The notes under the pieces are model-generated. The model had not been told where the DNA came from, searched no databases, and worked only from the letters and a program-made list of their open reading frames with translations. A program made the position numbers and the translations under genes. Positions 1-6,584 of a stretch of 13,985 bases of DNA are shown piece after piece. The DNA is from Betaproteobacteria bacterium HGW-Betaproteobacteria-8. GTDB lineage: Bacteria; Pseudomonadota; Gammaproteobacteria; Burkholderiales; Methylophilaceae. Where the stretch lies: positions 1 through 13,985 of the forward strand of contig PHCD01000044.1 in assembly GCA_002842135.1 (NCBI GenBank), in the 5' to 3' direction. Every line of letters starts with the position of its first letter. Positions within the stretch are counted from its first letter, which is position 1.

Positions 1-20
1 GAAAATGGAAAGGAACCCGC

Positions 21-497
21 TTGAACATCCTGTTTCTCTGCACCGGCAACTCCTGCCGCTCGATTCTGGCCGAGGCCACCTTCAACGCATTGGCTCCGGC
101 TGGCATGCGCGCCATGAGCGCTGGCAGCCAACCGGCCGGCTATGTGCACCCACGCTCAATCGCATTGCTGCAAAGTGAAGGCATTCCGACCGAGGGCTAT
201 CACAGCAAATCCTGGAATGACCTGCCAATGACGCCTGATATCATCATCACAGTCTGCGGCAATGCCGCTGGCGAGACCTGTCCGGCTTATCTTGGCAATA
301 TATTGCGGTCGCACTGGGGAGTTGAAGACCCGGCGAAAGCCACAGGCAGCGATACCGAAATTGACGCGGCCTTCAGACTGGCTTATACGATTCTGAGACG
401 GCGTATCGAATCATTTCTCAGCTTGCCGGCCGACACTATGCATGACAAAGACAAACTCGCCAACGCGCTGGCCGAAATCGGTGAAAAATTGAACTGA
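21..497 (+). CDS. arsC: Arsenate reductase, thioredoxin-coupled LMW-PTPase type
   Basis: This cytoplasmic enzyme reduces arsenate to arsenite, which an efflux pump then exports. The 158 residues begin with the P-loop of the low-molecular-weight phosphatase fold, LCTGNSCRS, giving the CX5R signature with nucleophile Cys7 and Arg13. The redox relay cysteines are Cys79 (TVCGNA) and Cys87 (ETCPAY). VEDPA at 102-106 supplies the general-acid Asp103. Length and layout match the thioredoxin-dependent arsenate reductases common in proteobacteria. The start is TTG, preceded by AAAGGA about six bases upstream. The ATG at position 5 is in another frame. No in-frame stop lies between the window edge and the TTG, so a longer N-terminus is formally possible, but the protein begins just where the family does. 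The rest of an ars operon (regulator, pump) may lie to the left, outside the window. Confidence 0.93.
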   Translation: MNILFLCTGNSCRSILAEATFNALAPAGMRAMSAGSQPAGYVHPRSIALLQSEGIPTEGYHSKSWNDLPMTPDIIITVCGNAAGETCPAYLGNILRSHWGVEDPAKATGSDTEIDAAFRLAYTILRRRIESFLSLPADTMHDKDKLANALAEIGEKLN

Positions 498-509
498 AAC
501 TGATACCGC

Positions 510-1724
510 CTAGCGGGCGATGGAGATACCCAAGCGTATCTGGGTATCGCGGTCGCGGTCGAACTCCAGCAGCGTTTCACCATAGCCTGAGAACATCTGC
601 AAATGAACGAAACTGCCGGTGCGCGCAAAAATACGCTCGCTGATCGGATAAGAAATATCCAATTGTCCGCTAGCGAAACCCGACGTTCCCTGACGATACA
701 TACCGCTCCAGATCAATCCATCCTCGCGGCCATAACGTACATTCCAGTCGACATAACCTCGAAAACGTTGAATATCGCGGTTCTCATGCTTGTCTATATA
801 GTGATAAATCTTGGGTGCGAAGGTCAATCTTCTGCCTTGCGACATATCTAAATGCCAGGCTGGAATCAAGTAGGCAGTATCGATCGATCTCGATTCCGGC
901 GAACTGCGCCCATTCGATTCATGTTCCAGTCCCACACGCCATTCGGTCGGCAGCGGCTGTTTTTCACTGCCTGCCCATTGATAGAACAGGCCAGGACGAT
1001 AGCTGGTGTCGCGGAACGGGCTGGAATCCTCACCCAGATCCCAGAGCGAGGTTTGCGTATAGGTAAAATAGAGATTGCTCAGCAAGGGCGAAAAACCGCC
1101 AATGATGCCCTCCGGGTCGAACAATCGATATTTGAAGCTGAGCTGAAACCTGGCATCGGCGCCGTGATCTGAATCATGGCCGAGCACAAAATACATTGGC
1201 TCATGTGCCGAAAGTGCCGGTTCATCGCCCGGCTTGGCAAGGACAATTCTGGGCGTCGGAATAATCTCAGTTTCAGCCGCTTCATTATCGGCAAGCGCGT
1301 CATCAACTTGTCCAACATCAGGCTCGACTACAGTAGCAACAGGGCCTGCAGCCTCATCCGCCGCCAGCAGCAGGAATTGATTGGAATCGACATCGACCAA
1401 ACTGGCCTTGATTACCCCCACATATTTTTTAGCGGGAACCAGTACAAAGCTCCGGCGATTTTCTGTTGTTTGCTGCCCGTCTTCGCTGAGCAGTTCAAGC
1501 TCTTCCGTGACGCCCGATCCACTCAGTTGCAGCTTCAGTGTTTGCGGCCAGGCAGCTTGCCCAGGCTTGATGATTTCCAGCGTCAGTTTCTGCCCAGCGT
1601 TGATGACTGTGCTGTGACTGATGACCAGCCAATCCCCGGCAGCCAGGCTGCCGATAGACAGGGTCATTGCCAACACAAACATGAGGATTTGGCTTAATTT
1701 TTTCATTTTCAGGCTTCTCAGCAT
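510..1724 (-). CDS. pldA: Outer membrane phospholipase A (OMPLA/PldA family)
   Basis: This is an outer-membrane beta-barrel phospholipase, a family that hydrolyses phospholipids misplaced in the outer leaflet and works as a calcium-dependent dimer. From the ATG at 1724 the protein has 404 residues. A signal peptide (MKKLSQIL core, cut near Ala28) comes first, then about 145 residues of soluble, partly Ig-like and acidic sequence, then the barrel. The active-site strand reads HESNGRSSPESRS, giving His268 and Ser270. The position of the third triad member (Asn156 in E. coli) is Asp282. SSPFRDTSYRP and FSGYGETLLEFD are further family landmarks. Start choice: the ATG at 1724 has GGAGG eight bases upstream, while the in-frame ATG at 1706 (MKKLSQ) has only a weak site. 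A longer frame from 1823 would bury the signal peptide. The gene ends 12 bases from the end of arsC, so the two are convergent. Confidence 0.9.
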   Translation of the reverse strand: MLRSLKMKKLSQILMFVLAMTLSIGSLAAGDWLVISHSTVINAGQKLTLEIIKPGQAAWPQTLKLQLSGSGVTEELELLSEDGQQTTENRRSFVLVPAKKYVGVIKASLVDVDSNQFLLLAADEAAGPVATVVEPDVGQVDDALADNEAAETEIIPTPRIVLAKPGDEPALSAHEPMYFVLGHDSDHGADARFQLSFKYRLFDPEGIIGGFSPLLSNLYFTYTQTSLWDLGEDSSPFRDTSYRPGLFYQWAGSEKQPLPTEWRVGLEHESNGRSSPESRSIDTAYLIPAWHLDMSQGRRLTFAPKIYHYIDKHENRDIQRFRGYVDWNVRYGREDGLIWSGMYRQGTSGFASGQLDISYPISERIFARTGSFVHLQMFSGYGETLLEFDRDRDTQIRLGISIAR

Positions 1725-1731
1725 TAGGAAG

Positions 1732-1752
1732 ACCTCCGGCGGTGCCGGAGGT
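1732..1752 (-). promoter_or_regulatory. Hairpin over the pldA ribosome binding site
   Basis: On the minus strand the arms ACCTCCGGC and GCCGGAGGT pair perfectly over nine bases around an ACC loop. The GGAGG of the pldA ribosome binding site lies wholly in the 3' arm, eight bases before the ATG at 1724. The structure could block initiation, or act as an attenuator or terminator between the upstream dehydrogenase gene and pldA, since UCUUCCU follows the stem. The pairing is visible in the sequence; the regulatory role is inferred. Confidence 0.5.
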
Positions 1753-1857
1753 TTGAAAGACGAAACTACTCTCTCTGGCTGCTGAGCAGCTGATTCCAGC
1801 TTACCAGCGCAGACAGAAAACAATCATTGGACTATACGGCGCTTGAAGTGTTTCGTG

Positions 1858-3654
1858 TTATTTCTTCGGTAGTGCATAAACCAGCAGGCTATCGCCCTGT
1901 TTATAGCCGAAAATGGCATTGCCGCCTGCAGCAACTGCAATGTATTGAACGCCATCAAGCTCATAACTGACTGGCGGTGCATTGACGCCGGCATCGGCAG
2001 TGGCTTGCCACAGCAGTTTGCCGTTATCCGCATCGTAGGCGTTGAAATGGCCATTGCCCTCACCCGTAAACACCAGGCCGCCCGCTGTCGCCAGCACGCC
2101 ACCGAGCAAAGGCTGCGCAGTCTCCTGCTGCCAGCGTATCTTGCCGTCGGTCAGGCTGATGGCACTCAAGAGACCCCAGCGCGCATCATCGGTAGGTTCC
2201 GAGGCCGTGTAGCGAATCGCTGGCATGCCGTCTTTCGCAGGGGTCTCGTGTAGCGTGTATTTGATGGGGGCATGGATACCGGCAACAAAAGCTTTCTGGC
2301 TTACCTGATCGACCGCAATTGGCGACCAGTTCGCACCGCCAAGGATGCCAGGAAAGATGCGGGTGCCCTCAAAAGTTGGCTTGGCGAAGAGATTTTCTTG
2401 CGGAACAAAAGACTCGGACTTGAACAGGAGTTTGCCGGTCCTGCGATCATGCACATAGAACCAGCCGGTTTTGCTGGCCTGGCCTACTGCCGCGACTTTT
2501 GCACCATTCACCGTTACATGGAACAGCGCCGGCGGGCTGGCAACGTCGTAGCCCCACAGGTCATGCGGCACCTGCTGGTAATACCAGCGCAGCTTGCCGC
2601 TATCCACATCGAGCGCAACCAGGGATACCGTGTACAGATTGTCGCCCGGCCGTGAAATATCATTCATCTGCGGCGAAGGATTGCCTGTACCGAAATAAAG
2701 CAGGCCCAAGGCTGGGTCGATAGCTGGCGTACTCCAGACCGAACCGCCGCCATATCGGGCTGCATCGGGGTGTTTGGGCAGCGCTGCTTGCTCGACAGCG
2801 ATATCGCGGTGCAATGGCATGCCGTCAGCCGTAGTTTCGGCAAAATCCCCTTCCCAGCCCTGCAATGGAATACTATCGAACTGCCAGACCTTCTTGCCGG
2901 AGTTGACATCATAAGCCGCCAAAAAGCCAGGACGCCCATAACGGCCGGTAACGCCGATCACCGCACCCAGCGGCGCATCACTGGCCGGATTGTCGATATG
3001 CAAGCCGTAACCGACTCCGGTAACGCCGATCATGACCTTGCCCTTGTAAACCACGGGAGCCATGGCCATACCGATACCGGTGCCGCCAGTGACCTTGGCC
3101 GTGCTGTTAGGGTCGCTGCTGTTCAATTCATCCTGGGTTTCGGTGCTGACATTGGCTTCAACCACGTTGATATCCCACAGCACTTTGCCTGACCTTGCTT
3201 CCAGCGCAATCAAGCGGGCATCCACCGTACCGATGAATACCTTACCGTCACTGACGGCAACACCGCGATTCGCCGGACCGCAGCACAATTTCCAGTCCGC
3301 GCGGCGCTGATGCTTGTAGCGCCAGAGCTGCTTTCCCGTTCTGGCATCCAGCGCCACGACATCATTGAATGGCAATGACAGATACATCACGCCATTGCTG
3401 ACAACAGGCGTTGCCTGAAAGGTCTTTTTAACCCCGCTGTTATATTGCCAGGCCAGCGCCAGGTTTTGAACGTTATCCCGGTTAATCTGCGCCGATGGCG
3501 AGAATCTCTGGTTTGTATAATCGCGGCCATAACTTGGCCACTCAGTATTTGCCTGATCCCCAATCTGGATTGAAGTCGAAACATTGGAACAGGCAGATAG
3601 CATGGCCAGTGATGAAATCAGGAAAAATTTCTGCAATACATTTGGTTTACTCAT
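1858..3654 (-). CDS. PQQ-dependent dehydrogenase-like lipoprotein (eight-bladed propeller)
   Basis: This 598-residue protein resembles the PQQ methanol/ethanol dehydrogenase family. The start at 3654 gives a lipoprotein signal ending LSAC, with the lipidated cysteine at 22. A longer frame from 3783 would bury it. At least seven repeats of the form GK-x-x-W or similar (GKQLWRY, GKVLWDI, GKKVWQF, GKLRWYY, GKIRWQQ, GKLLWQA) are the tryptophan-docking motifs of the blades. Vicinal cysteines 124-125 (KLCCGPANRGVAV) match the disulfide ring that stacks on PQQ. Asn325 in YFGTGNP matches the metal-ligand Asn. No CXXCH haem motif is present, so electrons would leave to a separate carrier or to quinone. 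The active-site stretch reads PHDLWGYD, where methanol and lanthanide enzymes have HDEWD, so substrate and even activity are uncertain. No cytochrome or PQQ biosynthesis genes lie nearby. pldA follows 133 bases downstream on the same strand. Confidence 0.88.
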   Translation of the reverse strand: MSKPNVLQKFFLISSLAMLSACSNVSTSIQIGDQANTEWPSYGRDYTNQRFSPSAQINRDNVQNLALAWQYNSGVKKTFQATPVVSNGVMYLSLPFNDVVALDARTGKQLWRYKHQRRADWKLCCGPANRGVAVSDGKVFIGTVDARLIALEARSGKVLWDINVVEANVSTETQDELNSSDPNSTAKVTGGTGIGMAMAPVVYKGKVMIGVTGVGYGLHIDNPASDAPLGAVIGVTGRYGRPGFLAAYDVNSGKKVWQFDSIPLQGWEGDFAETTADGMPLHRDIAVEQAALPKHPDAARYGGGSVWSTPAIDPALGLLYFGTGNPSPQMNDISRPGDNLYTVSLVALDVDSGKLRWYYQQVPHDLWGYDVASPPALFHVTVNGAKVAAVGQASKTGWFYVHDRRTGKLLFKSESFVPQENLFAKPTFEGTRIFPGILGGANWSPIAVDQVSQKAFVAGIHAPIKYTLHETPAKDGMPAIRYTASEPTDDARWGLLSAISLTDGKIRWQQETAQPLLGGVLATAGGLVFTGEGNGHFNAYDADNGKLLWQATADAGVNAPPVSYELDGVQYIAVAAGGNAIFGYKQGDSLLVYALPKK

Positions 3655-3678
3655 GGCGTGGGCGAATTCCTGTATTGA

Positions 3679-3694
3679 TATACTGACTAGTATA
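3679..3694 (-). promoter_or_regulatory. Operator-like palindrome and -10 box upstream of the PQQ lipoprotein gene
   Basis: TATACT and AGTATA form a six-base inverted repeat separated by GACT. On the minus strand, TATACT of the palindrome is a good -10 hexamer, 25-40 bases before the ATG at 3654, but no convincing -35 lies upstream. A repressor-type operator overlapping a -10 box is plausible. AT-rich palindromes also occur by chance, so confidence is low. Confidence 0.3.
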
Positions 3695-3816
3695 CCCATT
3701 TGTCTAATTACAAAGCTAGCGCAGCAACATATCCTGCATGATCTGCTGGCAACATAATTCCTTTTGCCCGCAAACATACCCAAGTCATTAATCCAATCGA
3801 CTAAAAGAGAGTCGTA

Positions 3817-3966
3817 ATGACAGATACTGCTTCCCGAATCAAAACATCAAAACCTTCCGACGTGGCAAAAAAGCTGGTATGCGAATCTGCCATCCGCACT
3901 GAGCTGGAATCTGATAATCAGGATTTGCGTGCAACGATGCGCTGCAGCATGCAGGGCCTGGATTGA
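3817..3966 (+). CDS. Possible small hypothetical protein, 49 aa
   Basis: A short ATG frame preceded by AAAAGAGAG five bases upstream encodes MTDTASRIKTSKPSDVAKKL, continues with a mixed-charge stretch (ESAIRTELESDNQD), and ends RCSMQGLD. It is hydrophilic, has no membrane segment or signal peptide, and contains two cysteines. It is divergent from the PQQ lipoprotein gene, and its last 49 bases overlap the end of the methyltransferase gene on the opposite strand. I do not recognise it. It may be chance, though the ribosome-binding-like sequence and the otherwise unexplained gap make it worth recording. Confidence 0.25.
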   Translation: MTDTASRIKTSKPSDVAKKLVCESAIRTELESDNQDLRATMRCSMQGLD

Positions 3967-4472
3967 CTTGGAGAGCCCTGATCCTGATAGCCCTGTTCAA
4001 AAGCCAGGATTTCCAGCTTTTCGCGGAACACCTCCTGCAGCTCATCAGGCTTCAGCAGGAAATCCGGATTGCTCGGCTTACCGTATAACTCCTGCCCCTG
4101 CATGAAGGTCTCATAAATCAGCACACCACCTGGTGCCAGACTGTCGATGAACTGATCGAACAAGGGGCGGTGCAGATAACGGCAGACAACAATGGCGTCG
4201 AACTGCTGTTCGCGATAGGGCCATGCGTCCTGTTCAATATCGGCCAGCCGTGTGTTGATACCCGCGATGCCCCGCATACTATCAAGCGCCTGCCGGTTCC
4301 TGTCCACGGCCTCCACCTCCAGGCCCTGTGCAGCCATCCAGCGCGCATTACGTCCATTGCCTGCCGCCACATCCAGAACGTGCCCAAGTGCCCTGATCCG
4401 ATGGGCATGGGCCAGCAGCCAGGCGGAAGGCGGCTCAGCGAGATCCTTCCGCAATAAAGTAAAATGTGCCAA
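3918..4472 (-). CDS. Class I SAM-dependent methyltransferase
   Basis: This is a 184-residue single-domain Rossmann methyltransferase, probably cytoplasmic. Motif I is LDVAAGNGRNARWMA at about 33-47. The acidic residue that binds the SAM ribose is in EAVDRN (53-58). Motif IV is DAIVVCRYLHRP (93-104), and LAPGGVLIYETF follows at 112-123. The layout resembles TehB/UbiE-like small methyltransferases of unknown substrate. The sequence does not reveal the acceptor, so no symbol is given. The start is TTG at 4472: an in-frame TGA lies only six bases upstream, and the next in-frame Met falls inside motif I. GGAG lies ten bases before the TTG. The gene is divergent from mnmC with only about 30 bases to the nearest candidate start on the other strand, so the two may share a control region. 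Confidence 0.85.
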   Translation of the reverse strand: MAHFTLLRKDLAEPPSAWLLAHAHRIRALGHVLDVAAGNGRNARWMAAQGLEVEAVDRNRQALDSMRGIAGINTRLADIEQDAWPYREQQFDAIVVCRYLHRPLFDQFIDSLAPGGVLIYETFMQGQELYGKPSNPDFLLKPDELQEVFREKLEILAFEQGYQDQGSPSQSRPCMLQRIVARKS

Positions 4473-4501
4473 GGTTCAATGTCTCCGGCCAATCATGACC
4501 G

Positions 4502-4648
4502 ATGACGCAAGATTCGGCATTGCCCAATAAAAATGATGCTGTGCTCTTTGATGCGCATGGTTACAATATCCAGTCAGATTGGCCTAACCATTTTATGTCA
4601 GAAACCCCCACTGCAGCCGCAGATTCGAAACCAGATGCAAACCAGTAA
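4502..4648 (+). CDS. Possible small hypothetical protein upstream of mnmC, 48 aa
   Basis: An ATG frame begins just after an in-frame TGA and encodes MTQDSALPNKNDAVLFDAHG, then a segment YNIQSDWPNHF, and a hydrophilic tail ending DSKPDANQ. The composition (acidic, with Trp, Tyr and Phe in a plausible pattern) looks more like protein than noise. It overlaps the mnmC start by 14 bases, which would allow translational coupling and would explain why mnmC lacks a clear ribosome binding site. The small frame itself also lacks a good ribosome binding site. No known family is recognised. Confidence 0.35.
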   Translation: MTQDSALPNKNDAVLFDAHGYNIQSDWPNHFMSETPTAAADSKPDANQ

Positions 4649-6584
4649 CGCAGAGTTGCGCTGGCAGGACGGCCAGCCTGTCTCCCAACAGTTCGATGAT
4701 GTCTATTTCTCGCGCGATAGTGGCTTGGCGGAGACGCATCATGTTTTCATCCATCACAACCAGCTGGAACAACGCTGGCAAAATCTGCAGTCCAGCCACT
4801 TCACCATTGCCGAAACCGGCTTTGGCACTGGCCTCAACTTTCTCTGCGCCTGGGATTTGTGGTTAAAGCTGGCACCTGCCAATGCACGTTTGCATTTTGT
4901 CAGCTGCGAAAAACATCCACTCAAGGCAGACGACCTGAAACAGGCGCTGGAATTCTGGCCTTCATTAAAAACGCTCAGTTCACAATTGATTGAGCAGTAT
5001 CACAGCCTGCCCAGCGGCATGCACCGGCTGGTTTTTGAGCAAGGGCGTGTCGTGCTGACCTTGTTGATCGGCGATGCCAGCAACATGCTCAGCCAGCTGC
5101 ATGCCAGCGTGGATGCCTGGTTTCTGGATGGCTTTGCCCCGGCCAAAAACCCGGAGATGTGGCAACCTGCCCTCTATGCCCAGATGGCTAGACTATCGTA
5201 CCAGAACACAAGCTTTGCCACCTTTACCAGTGCTGGCGCCGTCAGGCGAGGCCTGCAGGAGGCCGGCTTCAAGGTGGAAAAAGTTGCCGGTTTCGGCAGC
5301 AAACGCGAAATGCTTTGCGGCAGCTTTGGCTCCGGCCAGGCTCCAGCCTCACACACGCCAGCAAAGGCACTGGTCATAGGTGGCGGCATCGCCGGTTGTG
5401 CCAGTAGCCATGCACTGGCATCGCGCGGTTGGCAGGTAACCCTGATAGAACGGCATGCAGGCATCGCTACCGAGGCATCCGGCAATCCGGCCGGCATGCT
5501 CTACCCTCGCCTCGCCATGCAGGAAACAGTGATGAGCCGGCTTGCGCTATCCGGCTTTCTCTACAGCATGCGCCTGCTGAAAATCCTGGGACTGGCGCCT
5601 GGAGACTACAGCCAGTGCGGCCTGTTGCAGCTGGCTTTCGATGCCAGGGAGGCAGAACGTTGCAAGGCAATCTCGAACCTGGGATTGCCCACAGATATCG
5701 TACAAGGCGTCGATGTCAACGAAGCCAGCCGCATCGCAGGTATCCCCTTAACAAAGAACGCGCTGTATTTCCCTCATGCCGGATGGGTGAAACCACCAGC
5801 TTTCTGCGAGGCTTTATCCCATCATCCGAACATCCAGCTGAAATTGAGCAAACAGGTCATCCGCATCGAGAAAAGCCACGGCTTATGGCAGGCCTGGGAC
5901 GGTGAAACACTGCTGGATGAAGCTCCGGTGCTGATTCTGGCAACCGCAAACGACAGCCTGCATTTCAACCAGGCCGCCCACCTGCCCTTGCAACCGGTAC
6001 GCGGCCAGATATCGGTTGCCCCGGCTTCGGCATTCAGCCGGCAACTGAAAACAGTGCTTTGCACCGATGGCTACATCAGCCCGGCTATCAACGGCAATCA
6101 CTGCATGGGCGCCACCTTTTCGCCTGACGATACCGCACTGGATATTCGGCATGAAGACCATCTATTGAACCTGAAAATGCTGGGCAAGATGTCCGCCGGG
6201 CTGCAACAAGGATTCAAGCCAGAAGACTTGCGTGGCCGCGCGGCGTTGAGAGTGGCCACTGCAGATTACCTGCCGCTGGTGGGCGCATTGATGGATGCCG
6301 ATGCACTCAGGCTAAACCCGCCCAGGCATTACAGCAAGACACCCGCCCTGCCGTACCTTGAAGGCCTCTACATCAACACCGGCCACGGCTCAAAAGGCAT
6401 CACCCAAGCGGCATTTTGTGCGGAAATACTGGCTTCGGCCATCTGCGGGGAACCCTTGCCTGCCGACAGTAAAGTCGTGGCAGCGCTTGACCCCAATCGC
6501 TTTTTGCTGCGAAAGTTAGGGCTTAAGCACCTGGTCAAAGGCCTGACTGGCCTCGTCGACAAACAACTTCCCCGTGCCGTGTAA
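4635..6584 (+). CDS. mnmC: Bifunctional tRNA mnm5s2U34 methyltransferase / FAD-dependent cmnm5s2U34 oxidoreductase
   Basis: This enzyme performs the last two steps of mnm5s2U synthesis at the wobble base of tRNA. The C-terminal FAD domain removes the carboxymethyl group from cmnm5s2U, and the N-terminal domain methylates nm5s2U with SAM. In 649 residues, the N-terminal part shows FDDVYFSRDSGL, the SAM loop ETGFGTGLNF (60-69) and DAWFLDGFAPAKNPEMW (about 160-176). The FAD domain opens with VIGGGIAG near 247-254, then shows ASGNPAGMLYPRL, and ends ALDPNRFLLRKLG, all hallmarks of fused MnmC. The start at 4635 (MQTSNAELRW) matches the family N-terminus. In-frame Mets upstream to 4533 would add an unrelated 34-residue extension. 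No clear ribosome binding site precedes 4635. The stop codon overlaps the next ATG by one base (TAATG), so the glycosyltransferase gene is probably co-translated. Confidence 0.97.
   Translation: MQTSNAELRWQDGQPVSQQFDDVYFSRDSGLAETHHVFIHHNQLEQRWQNLQSSHFTIAETGFGTGLNFLCAWDLWLKLAPANARLHFVSCEKHPLKADDLKQALEFWPSLKTLSSQLIEQYHSLPSGMHRLVFEQGRVVLTLLIGDASNMLSQLHASVDAWFLDGFAPAKNPEMWQPALYAQMARLSYQNTSFATFTSAGAVRRGLQEAGFKVEKVAGFGSKREMLCGSFGSGQAPASHTPAKALVIGGGIAGCASSHALASRGWQVTLIERHAGIATEASGNPAGMLYPRLAMQETVMSRLALSGFLYSMRLLKILGLAPGDYSQCGLLQLAFDAREAERCKAISNLGLPTDIVQGVDVNEASRIAGIPLTKNALYFPHAGWVKPPAFCEALSHHPNIQLKLSKQVIRIEKSHGLWQAWDGETLLDEAPVLILATANDSLHFNQAAHLPLQPVRGQISVAPASAFSRQLKTVLCTDGYISPAINGNHCMGATFSPDDTALDIRHEDHLLNLKMLGKMSAGLQQGFKPEDLRGRAALRVATADYLPLVGALMDADALRLNPPRHYSKTPALPYLEGLYINTGHGSKGITQAAFCAEILASAICGEPLPADSKVVAALDPNRFLLRKLGLKHLVKGLTGLVDKQLPRAV

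Noticed and set aside
1176..1697. Open frame of 173 codons on the plus strand
   Set aside because: It lies antisense within pldA, whose active-site motifs are unmistakable, and its product has no recognisable domain.
4533..4634. Upstream extension of mnmC to an earlier Met
   Set aside because: The extra 34 residues match nothing in the MnmC family, and the bases overlap a better-looking short frame in another phase.
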